Assembly (NCBI GenBank): GCA_958352855.1 | Contig: CATWQE010000115.1 | Location: forward strand, 1-6,390 | Direction of reading: 5' to 3' | DNA from: an uncultured Bacillota bacterium | GTDB lineage: Bacteria > Bacillota > Clostridia > Lachnospirales > Lachnospiraceae | DNA: 6,390 nucleotides | In this document: one piece after another, positions 1 through 6,390 of the stretch | Layout: every line of letters starts with the position of its first letter | Position numbering within the stretch: position 1 is the first letter of the stretch | Made by a program: the position numbers and the translations under genes | The notes under the pieces: model-generated | Database searches by the model: none | What the model saw: the letters and a program-made list of their open reading frames with translations, nothing else | Told to the model about the DNA's origin: nothing

Positions 1-340
1 CACCTACTTCCTTTGCCGCTTTGTCCAGGGTCTGCGCCAGAGTCACAAAATCCTCTGACGTTTTGCAGGCAGCTCCTCCGATTAAGGCAATGGGTGTCAC
101 AGAAATACGCTTATTTACCACAGGAATCCCGAATTCTTTGGAAATATCTTCTCCTGTTTCCACCAGATTTCTGGCAAGACGGGTGATTTTTTCGTAAACC
201 TTTCGATTTACCTGCTGTAAATCAGAATCAATGCAGTCTAATAAGCTGATACCAAGGGTAATGGTACGCACATCCAGGTTTTCCTGCTCAATCATTTTAT
301 TGGTCTCATTGACCTCATACATATTAATCATAGTTTTCAT
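1..340 (-). CDS. PFL family protein (DUF711 / UPF0210), N-terminal part, runs off the left edge
   Basis: My translation gives 113 codons from ATG at 340, beginning MKTMINMYEVNETNKMI, with EFGIPVVNKRISVTPIAL and an IGGAACKTSEDFV segment further on. These match my memory of the N-terminus of UPF0210 (DUF711) proteins, which are about 450 residues, so roughly three quarters of the gene lies beyond base 1. The family has a pyruvate formate-lyase-like fold by annotation, but its reaction is not established to my knowledge. A GGAAAGGA sequence at 345-352 lies 4 bases before the ATG at 340. A second in-frame ATG at 331 lies 13 bases from it, so 340 is the better start. The gene starts 21 bases after the ACT-domain gene, an arrangement that recurs widely in Firmicutes. 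Family assignment is strong; function is unknown. Confidence 0.88.
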   Translation of the reverse strand, partial: MKTMINMYEVNETNKMIEQENLDVRTITLGISLLDCIDSDLQQVNRKVYEKITRLARNLVETGEDISKEFGIPVVNKRISVTPIALIGGAACKTSEDFVTLAQTLDKAAKEVG

Positions 341-361
341 CCTGTCCTTTCCACTGCTGCC

Positions 362-634
362 TTAAATACGGTGCATTTTTGTAAAAATATCTTCCAGTTG
401 CACACGAATCACTACGCCGATTTCTTTTCCCACAGCATCCAGTTCCTCTACAATCACACTGAGCTTTTTCGCAGCCATACTGGTATCTGTAATCATCATC
501 ATATTAAAATACCCATCTACAATAGTCTGGGAAATATTTAAAATGTTAATGTTGTTTTCTGCCAGATAGGTACATACCCTTGCAATAATTCCTACGGTGT
601 CTTCTCCTACAACTGTGATAATGGTTTTCTTCAT
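362..634 (-). CDS. ACT domain-containing protein (UPF0237 family)
   Basis: This 90-residue protein is a single ACT domain. It has the typical opening strand TIITVVGEDTVGIIARV (residues 4-20), a helix over residues 17-26, the strand NINILNISQTIVDGYF (28-43), a second helix rich in Ala, Lys and Glu (about 53-72), a last strand GVVIRVQL (73-80), and the C-terminal KMHRI ending common in this family. ACT domains usually bind amino acids or other small ligands and act as regulatory modules; stand-alone ones such as this resemble the GcvR type. The length is normal and nothing appears missing. The ATG at 634 is supported by AAAAGGAG (642-649) with a 7-base spacer. It lies 24 bases after the hydrolase gene and 21 bases before the PFL-family gene. 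That conserved pairing suggests it senses a ligand for, or partners with, that protein. This is inference, and the ligand is unknown. Confidence 0.93.
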   Translation of the reverse strand: MKKTIITVVGEDTVGIIARVCTYLAENNINILNISQTIVDGYFNMMMITDTSMAAKKLSVIVEELDAVGKEIGVVIRVQLEDIFTKMHRI

Positions 635-658
635 GATTTTGCTCCTTTTCTGTTTTTC

Positions 659-1456
659 TTAAACTGTCACCATTTCAGAAATCTGGTCTCTGTGTGCAAC
701 AGTGATTTTAAAATCTCTGGAATTCCATGGATTTTCTCCCATGGTCACTTCTGAACATACCGTTTCATATGCCAGAGCCTCATAATTGTTCTCCCTGCTT
801 AAATGCCCTAAAAACACAGCTTTCATCTGGTCATGAAGCAGTCTGCACAAAAGCCGCCCTGCAGTCTCATTGGACAGGTGTCCCCGCTTGCCCAAAATTC
901 TCTGCTTCAGATAGTACGGATAGCTTCCAACCTGAAGCATATTCACATCATGATTTGCCTCCAAAAGCAGCACATCCAGACCAGACAGCTTCTGGACTAT
1001 GTACTCATCATAATATCCCAGGTCTGTGGCAATTCCTGCTGACTTATTTCCCTGATTAATCCGATATCCCACCGGCTCTGCCGCATCATGGGAAATGGCA
1101 AAGGGCTGTACCTGTAGGTCCCCGATGGTATAGGTCTGGTCTGCTTCAATAGGTCTGAATAATCCTTCCGGCATCTTCCCAAGGGTACTCATATGTTCCA
1201 TGGCCTCCATGGTTCCTCTGGTACAGTAAATGGGGATTTTATGTTTTCTGGAAATCACCCCAAGGCCTTTGATATGGTCTGAATGCTCATGGGTAATCAG
1301 AATCCCGTCACATTCCCCTGTGGTGCGGTCAATGCTTTGAAGCCCTTCTTCTATGCGCTTCCCGCTGATTCCCACATCCACCAGAAGGCTGGTGGTATCA
1401 CTTCCCACGTAAATACAGTTGCCGCTGCTTCCGCTGGCAATACTACATAAATTCAT
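659..1456 (-). CDS. MBL-fold metallo-hydrolase, YycJ/WalJ type
   Basis: The 265-residue protein has the metallo-beta-lactamase fold signature. The metal motif HEHSDH is at residues 56-61 (H56, H58, D60, H61), with H123 in ISHDAAEPVGY, D145 in ATDLG, and H218 in FLGHLS. The opening SIASGSSGNCIYV and the RGHLSNE segment (191-197) are characteristic of the YycJ/WalJ subfamily. YycJ from Bacillus is reported, as I recall, to be a 5'-3' DNA exonuclease linked to mismatch repair. WalJ in other Firmicutes is encoded with the WalRK two-component system, which is absent here. The length is normal and there is no signal peptide, so it should be cytoplasmic. The start overlaps the end of coaE by 14 bases and has only a weak ribosome binding site (GAGA or AAGGA, 1464-1473), which points to translational coupling. 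Family is well supported; the DNA substrate is inferred from homologues. Confidence 0.9.
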   Translation of the reverse strand: MNLCSIASGSSGNCIYVGSDTTSLLVDVGISGKRIEEGLQSIDRTTGECDGILITHEHSDHIKGLGVISRKHKIPIYCTRGTMEAMEHMSTLGKMPEGLFRPIEADQTYTIGDLQVQPFAISHDAAEPVGYRINQGNKSAGIATDLGYYDEYIVQKLSGLDVLLLEANHDVNMLQVGSYPYYLKQRILGKRGHLSNETAGRLLCRLLHDQMKAVFLGHLSRENNYEALAYETVCSEVTMGENPWNSRDFKITVAHRDQISEMVTV

Positions 1457-2045
1457 AATACATTCTCATCCTTCGCTCAATTTGAAGATGGGTATAAGCT
1501 ACATCCTCACTATTGTAAATCTGGAAGTCACAGCGGGATTCAAATTCCTCCTCAGAGAGCTGATTTTTCATCAGGCTCTCAATTTTTTCATCGGAATATC
1601 CCCTGTCATGTCTAAGACGTTCCTTCCGGACTTCTTTTTCGCAATAAATATACCACACCTCATCACAAATTTCATCATATTTTTCTTCCAGAAGCAATGC
1701 TGCTTCTATAAAAAAGAATTCCGTTTCTTCCTTTCTGGAACGCTCTATCTCTTTTACAATATACCGGTATACAGCCGGATGCACAATGTCATCCAGCTTT
1801 TTCAGCATATCCGGCTGCTGAAAAACAATAGAGGCAATGGCCTGTCTGTCCAGTGAGGTATCTTCTTTTACAATCCACTCCCCAAACAGCTCTATAATTG
1901 GTTCATAGCACTCTCTTCCAGGCATCATAAGCAAGTGGCCTACTTCATCTGCCTTCACCACTCTGGAATCAAAATGCTCTTCCAGATAATTCAACACCGC
2001 GCTTTTTCCGGACCCTACACCGCCGGTTACTCCTATAATTCTCAT
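1443..2045 (-). CDS. coaE: dephospho-CoA kinase
   Basis: CoaE phosphorylates the 3'-hydroxyl of the ribose in dephospho-CoA with ATP, the last step of coenzyme A synthesis, in the cytoplasm. The 200-residue protein has the usual length. The Walker A loop GGVGSGKS is at residues 8-15 (K14, S15). The conserved ADEVGH segment is at 32-37 with D33 as the likely catalytic base. The IVHP motif (87-90), the EAALLLE segment (114-120), a lid region with RLRHDRGYS (143-151), and the CDFQIYNS segment near the C-terminus (172-179) are all typical. AAAGGAGG at 2054-2061 lies 8 bases before the ATG. It begins 23 bases after polA and its last 14 bases overlap the next gene. A polA-coaE order is common in Firmicutes, where coaE often follows DNA repair genes. 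Confidence 0.97.
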   Translation of the reverse strand: MRIIGVTGGVGSGKSAVLNYLEEHFDSRVVKADEVGHLLMMPGRECYEPIIELFGEWIVKEDTSLDRQAIASIVFQQPDMLKKLDDIVHPAVYRYIVKEIERSRKEETEFFFIEAALLLEEKYDEICDEVWYIYCEKEVRKERLRHDRGYSDEKIESLMKNQLSEEEFESRCDFQIYNSEDVAYTHLQIERRMRMYYEFM

Positions 2046-2068
2046 AAGCCCTGCCTCCTTTGTATACG

Positions 2069-4714
2069 CTATTTTGCCTCATACCAGTTATCACCGGTAT
2101 GCATATCAATCTCCAGGGATACAGATAAGGCTGCCGCCCCTTTCATCTCTTCCTCCAGGATTTTTGAAACCTCCTGGATTTCCTCTTTGGCTGTTTCAAT
2201 GAGCAGTTCATCATGCACCTGCAAAATAAGTCTGGATTTTAGGTTTTCTTCCTTTAATCTCCTGTGTACCCGAATCATGGCAATCTTAATAATATCTGCC
2301 GCGGTTCCCTGAATAGGGGAATTCATGGCAACCCGCTCCCCAAAGGAACGCTGCATAAAATTGCTGGATTTCAATTCCGGCACCGGACGTCGGCGGCCAA
2401 ACATGGTGGTTACATAGCCTTCTTCCTTGGCGTGTTCTACCAGTCCATCCAGAAATCCTTTGATTTTCGGATAAGTCTCAAAATAATTTTCAATATACTG
2501 GGCAGCCTCTTTTCTGGTAATACTTAAATCCTGGCTCAGACCAAAAGAGCTGATACCATACACAATACCAAAGTTCACTGCCTTGGCATTTCTCCTTTGC
2601 AGAGGCGTTACCTCTTCAAAGGGAATATGAAACACCTGAGAGGCTGTCATTCTGTGAATATCCTGGGCTTCCCGATAAGCCTGAATCAGCTTTTCATCCC
2701 CGGACATATGGGCCAGCACACGAAGTTCAATCTGAGAATAGTCAGCATCCAGAAAAACAAAGCCCTCTTTTGGGATAAAAACCTTCCGTAAAAGCCGCCC
2801 AAGCTCAGTCCGGATAGGGATATTCTGCAAATTTGGCTCTGTGCTGCTGATCCTTCCTGTGGCGGTAATGGTCTGATTAAAGGTAGAATGAATCCTTCCC
2901 CCTGCATCAATATAATTGGATAAACCATCCGCATAGGTGGATTTCAGCTTGGTCAACTGGCGATACTCCAGAATATCTGCTACAATTTTATGCTCCGGCG
3001 CCAGCTTATCCAACACATCTGCTGCTGTGGAATATCCGGTTTTCGTTTTCTTTCCCCCGGGCATCTGAAGCTTTTCAAACAAAATCACCCCTAATTGCTT
3101 AGGCGAATTAATATTAAACTCCTCTCCTGCCTGTTCCCAGATAAGTTTTTCCAGCTCCTCAATACGCACCTGAAGCTGCTGTCCATATTCCTTTAGTTCC
3201 TCTGCATTGACCAGGATTCCTTCTTTTTCCATGTCCGATAAGGTAAACAACAGCGGCATTTCCATATCCGTAAACAAGGTTTTCATGCCTGTTTCTTCCA
3301 GCGCTTTTAACAAAGGCTCTCTGGATTTCAAAGCCGCATAAGCCATATAACAGATGCTCTTTGCCAGAGCCTCCTCCTGCTCTGCTGCAGCCTTCTCATA
3401 GGATAATTTTCCCAACAAGTCTTCTTTCGCAGGAAGCATTTCTCCCAGATATTCTTTTGCAATATCATCATAAGTATATTCAGATTTCAGGGGATTCAGC
3501 AAATACGCTGCCAGCCCTGCGTCAAACATGGCAGTGTGGCGCTGCAAATCCATGTGTTTTAACATGCTCTTTATATTTAAAGAGGAAATCTCCCCCGCTT
3601 TCTGGCACAATTCCCCGGCCTTCTCCAGCAGATATCCCTCTGTAATAAATCCCTGAGGCAAAACTGCAAAGGTAGCAGTCTCTTCCCCAGCATTCCATGC
3701 AAGGCCAAGCCCCAGAACTCTGCCTTTTTCCTCTAAAAGCTCCAGTCCAAGCTCCGGCTTTTGAGACGCCTCTTCCATAAGTTTTTCTGCCTCTGTCCAG
3801 TCTGTAACAGCAGTAACGTTTATGGCAATTTTCTGTTCTGCCCCTCCATGTTCAAACCTGGAAAGGAAATTTTTAAACTCTAATTCCTTAAAAAACTCAT
3901 AGGCTTCCTCTGTAAATAAATCATGAATTCTGGCCTGTTCCCAGTCATAATCAACTGGACTGTCAATATGAATCGTGGCTAATTTCTTGCTTAAAACTGC
4001 CAGATCATAATGCTCTAAAAAGGCATTTTTCGCCTTATTGGGCTTAATCTCTTCCACATGGGCATAGGCATTCTCTACATTTTCATATTCCAGCAAAAGC
4101 TTTGTGGCGGTTTTCTCTCCCACCCCCGGAAGTCCCGGAATATTATCCGCAGTATCTCCCATCAAAGCCTTTAACTCTATAATCTGCAAAGGACTTAGCT
4201 GATATTTCTCCTGTACGTCTTTTGCAAAATAATCTTCTATGGTTGTTTTTCCCCCTTTTGTCTTGGGAATCCGGATGCAGATGTGGTCTGTTGCCAGTTG
4301 AAGCAAATCCCTGTCTCCGGACAGAACTGTGACATCCATGCCCCTTGCCTCGCTTCTCTTTGCCACTGTTCCAAGCAAATCATCTGCTTCGTAACCTTCC
4401 CTGGTAAGAATGGCAACTCCCATGGCTTTTAACACATCCTTCATAACCGGAACCTGTTCCCGAAGCTCCGAAGGCATGGGCTTTCTGGTGCCCTTATAGG
4501 CATCATACATTTCATGGCGGAAGGTTGGCGCAGGAAGGTCAAAGGCTACTGTAAGATAATCCGGCTTTTCCTCCTCCAGCATCTTAAATAAAATATTTAA
4601 AAACCCATAAATAGCATTGGTGTGAAGTCCTTCCGAATTGGTTAAATCCGGAAGACCATAAAATGCTCTGTTTAATATACTGTGTCCATCAATGAGCAGG
4701 ATTTTTTCCCTCAT
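2069..4714 (-). CDS. polA: DNA polymerase I, with a degenerate 3'-5' exonuclease domain
   Basis: Pol I removes RNA primers and fills gaps during lagging-strand synthesis and excision repair. From ATG 4714 the protein is 881 residues, a full-length size. Residues 1 to about 290 are the 5' nuclease, with D9, D59, E109, D111, D112, D134, D136, D187 and D190 as metal-site candidates, and a helix-hairpin-helix at GLPGVGEKTA (194-203). Residues about 295-475 correspond to the 3'-5' exonuclease domain, but the key acids look lost: the DxE motif reads GLE at 323-325, the second Asp is Met at about 384, and the third is Ala at about 459. Residues about 480-881 are the polymerase: motif A DYSQIE (D658), motif B from R707 with K711, F715 and Y719, and motif C HDE (H834, D835, E836). 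F715 is the residue type linked to discrimination against dideoxynucleotides. It should therefore be a non-proofreading polymerase, as in Bacillus stearothermophilus Pol I. The start is explained in the separate ribosome-site entry. Confidence 0.97.
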   Translation of the reverse strand: MREKILLIDGHSILNRAFYGLPDLTNSEGLHTNAIYGFLNILFKMLEEEKPDYLTVAFDLPAPTFRHEMYDAYKGTRKPMPSELREQVPVMKDVLKAMGVAILTREGYEADDLLGTVAKRSEARGMDVTVLSGDRDLLQLATDHICIRIPKTKGGKTTIEDYFAKDVQEKYQLSPLQIIELKALMGDTADNIPGLPGVGEKTATKLLLEYENVENAYAHVEEIKPNKAKNAFLEHYDLAVLSKKLATIHIDSPVDYDWEQARIHDLFTEEAYEFFKELEFKNFLSRFEHGGAEQKIAINVTAVTDWTEAEKLMEEASQKPELGLELLEEKGRVLGLGLAWNAGEETATFAVLPQGFITEGYLLEKAGELCQKAGEISSLNIKSMLKHMDLQRHTAMFDAGLAAYLLNPLKSEYTYDDIAKEYLGEMLPAKEDLLGKLSYEKAAAEQEEALAKSICYMAYAALKSREPLLKALEETGMKTLFTDMEMPLLFTLSDMEKEGILVNAEELKEYGQQLQVRIEELEKLIWEQAGEEFNINSPKQLGVILFEKLQMPGGKKTKTGYSTAADVLDKLAPEHKIVADILEYRQLTKLKSTYADGLSNYIDAGGRIHSTFNQTITATGRISSTEPNLQNIPIRTELGRLLRKVFIPKEGFVFLDADYSQIELRVLAHMSGDEKLIQAYREAQDIHRMTASQVFHIPFEEVTPLQRRNAKAVNFGIVYGISSFGLSQDLSITRKEAAQYIENYFETYPKIKGFLDGLVEHAKEEGYVTTMFGRRRPVPELKSSNFMQRSFGERVAMNSPIQGTAADIIKIAMIRVHRRLKEENLKSRLILQVHDELLIETAKEEIQEVSKILEEEMKGAAALSVSLEIDMHTGDNWYEAK

Positions 4715-4720
4715 GTTGTT

Positions 4721-4727
4721 CTCCTTT
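4721..4727 (-). promoter_or_regulatory. ribosome binding site that fixes the polA start
   Basis: AAAGGAG lies 6 bases before the ATG at 4714, an ideal spacing. An in-frame ATG 30 codons upstream, at 4804, would place the start inside the end of the purine nucleoside phosphorylase gene. It would add a basic, Cys-containing extension (MQTKKRRSLSGF...) with no similarity to Pol I N-termini. The protein from 4714 begins MREKILLIDGHS, which is the canonical Pol I opening. Confidence 0.92.
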
Positions 4728-4733
4728 ATGCTT

Positions 4734-5564
4734 TCATTTTTCCTGCATACGCAAGATTGCTTCCGTAAGAAGCCGCTTAAACTCCGGCGCTTTTTTGTCT
4801 GCAATTTCCTGTACTTCCCTGTGATTTAAAGGTGTATCACTCATACCGCAGGCAAGGTTGGTGATACAGGAAATTCCACAGATTTTCATGCCGCAGTGAT
4901 TGGCTGCCACTGCCTCACAGGCTGTACTCATGCCAACTGCATCTCCTCCCAGGCTTCTGCACATCCGCACCTCTGCCGGAGATTCATAGTTTGGTCCTGT
5001 AAGCTGGATATAAACACCTTTTTGAAGAGAAATCCCCAAATCTTCTGCTGTTTTTTCCAGCAAAGTCTGCAATTCCTTGTCATAAATCTGGCTCATATCA
5101 CTGAACCGTTCCCCCAGTTCTTCCACATTGGCTCCAATGAGAGGAGATGGCACAAAAGAAGAAATCTGATCTGTAATCATCATAAAATCACCTGGGTGGA
5201 AGTTAAAGTTTACGCCTCCGGCTGCATTGGTAAGAAACAGGATTTCAGCTCCCAGAAGCTTCATCAGCCGCACAGGCAGCACCACATCGGTCATGGCATA
5301 GCCTTCATAATAATGCACTCTTCCCTGCATAATCACCACAGGCACCCTTCCCACATAACCAAAAACAAACCTTCCTTTATGCCCTGGCACTGTGGACACC
5401 GGAAATCCTTCTATCTCTTCATAAGGAAGAATCTTCTCTATCTGGATTTCCTCTGCATAATCTCCCAGACCGGAGCCCAGAATCAGCGCCACCCTGGGTA
5501 CAAAATCTGTACGCTTTCTCACACTTTTGTAACAGCGCTCCAATTTTTCATACACTGGATTCAT
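4734..5564 (-). CDS. punA: purine nucleoside phosphorylase (trimeric, family 2)
   Basis: The enzyme splits inosine, guanosine and their deoxy forms with phosphate into the free base and (deoxy)ribose-1-phosphate, for purine salvage in the cytoplasm. The 276-residue length fits the trimeric class. Aligned by eye to the human enzyme, the phosphate and sugar residues are present: S31 in LILGSGLG, H62 in VPGHKGRF, R82 and H84 in GRVHYYEGY, with Y86. The purine-site residues are E194 in GPNYESPAEVRM, M212 and S213 in VGMSTACE, N236 in ITNLACG, and H248 in LNHREV. The ATG at 5564 follows the thioesterase stop with no gap (TAAATG). A GAGGG site at 5572-5576 lies inside the upstream gene, so coupled translation is likely. 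The gene ends 19 bases before polA. The other class, hexameric DeoD, is excluded by these motifs. Confidence 0.95.
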   Translation of the reverse strand: MNPVYEKLERCYKSVRKRTDFVPRVALILGSGLGDYAEEIQIEKILPYEEIEGFPVSTVPGHKGRFVFGYVGRVPVVIMQGRVHYYEGYAMTDVVLPVRLMKLLGAEILFLTNAAGGVNFNFHPGDFMMITDQISSFVPSPLIGANVEELGERFSDMSQIYDKELQTLLEKTAEDLGISLQKGVYIQLTGPNYESPAEVRMCRSLGGDAVGMSTACEAVAANHCGMKICGISCITNLACGMSDTPLNHREVQEIADKKAPEFKRLLTEAILRMQEK

Positions 5565-6032
5565 TTAATATCCCTCTTTTCTTCTCTGCTTACGCAGCAA
5601 ATACCGCTTTTCGCCGCCTTCCCACTCTGCCTTTTCCGATTCTGTCTCTACCACCAATCCGGGAACAGAAACAGGCACATGGTTTTCATTTACAGCAACC
5701 ATAACCACATAAGCGCGATTAATCATTTTCCTCATACCATGGCGATCCTCCACATAGGTATCTACCCGCACCTCCATGGAAGTACGTCCCACATAGGTAA
5801 TCCTGCCTCTTAGAACAATCACATCATCCACAGTAGCCCCCTGCTTAAAATTCAGATTATCAATGGCTGCTGTTGTAATATCCTGTTCACTGTGCCGCAT
5901 TGCCACAATACTGGCAACCTCATCTATCCAACTCATGAGCTGTCCGCCAAACAGATTTCCATATCCGTTCAGATACTTAGGTCTCATAAGATAAGTCTGT
6001 TCTGTCAAAGAATCCTCTACACGTTTCTTCAT
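5565..6032 (-). CDS. acyl-CoA thioesterase, hotdog fold (YciA/BACH-like)
   Basis: These enzymes hydrolyse acyl-CoA to free acid and CoA. The 155-residue protein is a single hotdog domain. Its signature is NGYGNLFGGQLMSWIDE (residues 22-38), with N22, G25 and the FGG turn (28-30) before the long helix. D37 sits where the catalytic Asp of YciA-type enzymes lies. A strand-rich part follows, including TYVGRTSMEVRV (79-90) and RAYVVMVAVNEN (106-117), and a basic C-terminal tail (EKRYLLRKQRRK). The chain length of the substrate cannot be told from the sequence. The start at 6032 has GGTGA at 6037-6041, matching the 3' part of a consensus Shine-Dalgarno sequence, with a 4-base spacer. It is the first gene after the promoter at 6068-6076, and its stop abuts the start of the phosphorylase gene. 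Confidence 0.9.
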   Translation of the reverse strand: MKKRVEDSLTEQTYLMRPKYLNGYGNLFGGQLMSWIDEVASIVAMRHSEQDITTAAIDNLNFKQGATVDDVIVLRGRITYVGRTSMEVRVDTYVEDRHGMRKMINRAYVVMVAVNENHVPVSVPGLVVETESEKAEWEGGEKRYLLRKQRRKEGY

Positions 6033-6067
6033 GTCTTCACCACTCTTCTGTTTTTTGTGTAGTTCAT

Positions 6068-6076
6068 ATTATACCA
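6068..6076 (-). promoter_or_regulatory. extended -10 promoter for the thioesterase-to-PFL gene string
   Basis: Read on the minus strand, TGGTATAAT lies here: a perfect TATAAT (6073 to 6068) with the TGn extension. The -35 region at a 17- to 18-base spacing (around 6091-6097) is poor; CTGTCT shares 3 of 6 bases with TTGACA and overlaps the terminator of the upstream gene. An extended -10 often compensates for a weak -35. Transcription would start near 6061, giving a leader of about 30 bases. No operator-like repeat is visible in the leader. Confidence 0.72.
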
Positions 6077-6086
6077 TAACAAATGC

Positions 6087-6116
6087 AAAAAAGACAGGCA
6101 GGACGCCTATCTTTTT
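6087..6116 (-). terminator. rho-independent terminator of the right-edge gene
   Basis: An inverted repeat pairs 6088-6099 with 6105-6116 around a 5-base loop. As minus-strand RNA the 12-pair stem is complete, with one G-U pair, and ends in a run of six U. As plus-strand RNA the same position is an A-C mismatch, so the hairpin fits minus-strand transcription better. It begins 11 bases after the stop codon of the right-edge gene. Its U-run ends only about 11 bases upstream of the extended -10 box, so termination and the next initiation are tightly packed. Confidence 0.85.
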
Positions 6117-6127
6117 CGCAATCTTCT

Positions 6128-6390
6128 TTACAGTGTAGCCAGAAATCTCTTAAATGCTTTTCTGCCTTCTTCTGTACATTTATATACTCCCGCATCTTCC
6201 AGAACATGAACAAATACCTGTCCTACCTCTTCCTGGAGGATTTCCATGACATTTTCTCTGGTAATGTTTTCATATTTTGGCAGGAAGGCTTTTACCCATT
6301 CTGCATGTTTCTCAAGGGCAGCATCTTCGGCAGGGTCTTTTCCTTCCAGGATACACTCTGCAAGTCCCTCCAGCTCGGTTTTCAGTCTGG
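6128..6390 (-). CDS. unrecognised protein, C-terminal 86 residues, runs off the right edge
   Basis: An open reading frame on the minus strand enters from the right edge and ends in TAA at 6128-6130. My translation starts RLKTELEGLAECILEGKDPA and continues through KHAEWVKAFLPKYENITREN to end GRKAFKRFLATL. The codon usage looks like that of the neighbours, and the frame is closed by a good terminator 11 bases later, so it is probably a real gene. The visible part is charged and predicted largely helical, with no membrane segment. The order of a His-containing helix (HAEWVKAFL, visible residues 28-36) and a Phe-rich C-terminal helix faintly recalls the ligand-binding TipAS domain found behind MerR-type DNA-binding domains, but the match is too weak to name it. 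The N-terminus, where a DNA-binding domain would lie, is outside the window. Confidence 0.75.
   Translation of the reverse strand, partial: RLKTELEGLAECILEGKDPAEDAALEKHAEWVKAFLPKYENITRENVMEILQEEVGQVFVHVLEDAGVYKCTEEGRKAFKRFLATL

Noticed and set aside
727..1182. Short open frames on both strands within the hydrolase gene
   Set aside because: They lie wholly within a well-supported gene, lack ribosome sites and show no domain.
1419..1856. Plus-strand open frame of 145 codons opposite coaE
   Set aside because: It is also in register with coaE and has a low-complexity, Phe- and Ile-rich product. CoaE itself is unmistakable.
2686..2934. Minus-strand 82-codon open frame inside polA
   Set aside because: It lies out of frame within the polymerase domain coding region around motif A; the polA frame holds all the conserved motifs.
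4715..4804. A 30-codon N-terminal extension of DNA polymerase I
   Set aside because: It overlaps the end of the phosphorylase gene, has no family similarity, and the downstream ATG has an ideal ribosome site and the canonical Pol I opening.
4896..5813. Plus-strand open frame of 305 codons opposite the phosphorylase and thioesterase genes
   Set aside because: It is in exact codon register with both minus-strand genes, which share a frame, so it stays open simply because they avoid TTA, CTA and TCA codons in that stretch. Its product is rich in His, Cys and Ser with no recognisable domain.
1..6390. A new defence, mobile or biosynthetic system
   Set aside because: I looked for transposase or phage genes, direct or inverted repeats, CRISPR-like spacing, tRNA or rRNA sequence and riboswitch-like leaders. 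Only compact housekeeping genes with 24-base or shorter gaps and one promoter-terminator region were visible.

Overview
The window reads as ordinary chromosomal DNA from a Gram-positive anaerobe of the class Clostridia, most likely a Lachnospiraceae member. The basis is the protein style, strong AAAGGAG-type ribosome binding sites, mid-range GC judged by eye, and a paired UPF0237 (ACT) / UPF0210 (PFL family) gene set that is common in Firmicutes. The genus cannot be fixed from the sequence alone.

All genes lie on the minus strand, so transcription runs from high to low coordinates. At the right edge is the C-terminal 86 residues of an unrecognised protein (6128-6390), closed by a rho-independent terminator (6087-6116). 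A minimal gap follows, holding an extended -10 promoter (6068-6076). From there a tightly packed gene string runs to the left edge: a hotdog acyl-CoA thioesterase (5565-6032), a trimeric-type purine nucleoside phosphorylase (4734-5564), DNA polymerase I polA (2069-4714), dephospho-CoA kinase coaE (1443-2045), a YycJ/WalJ-type metallo-beta-lactamase-fold hydrolase (659-1456), a 90-residue ACT-domain protein (362-634), and the first 113 codons of a PFL-family (DUF711/UPF0210) protein that leaves the window at base 1. Gaps between them run from a 14-base overlap to 24 bases. I see no internal terminator, so the seven genes are probably one operon.

The genes are housekeeping: purine salvage, DNA repair and Okazaki-fragment processing, the last step of CoA synthesis, acyl-CoA hydrolysis, a nuclease-like hydrolase, and a conserved ACT/PFL pair of unknown role. 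Two loose links can be drawn. CoaE makes CoA and the thioesterase releases CoA. PolA and the YycJ-type protein both act, or may act, on DNA. The most notable molecular feature is that PolA keeps its 5' nuclease and polymerase residues but has lost the acidic residues of the 3'-5' proofreading site.

I found no mobile element, CRISPR array, tRNA or rRNA, phage gene or defence system, and nothing that looks like a new multi-gene system. The ACT/PFL pair is the part whose biology is least described.
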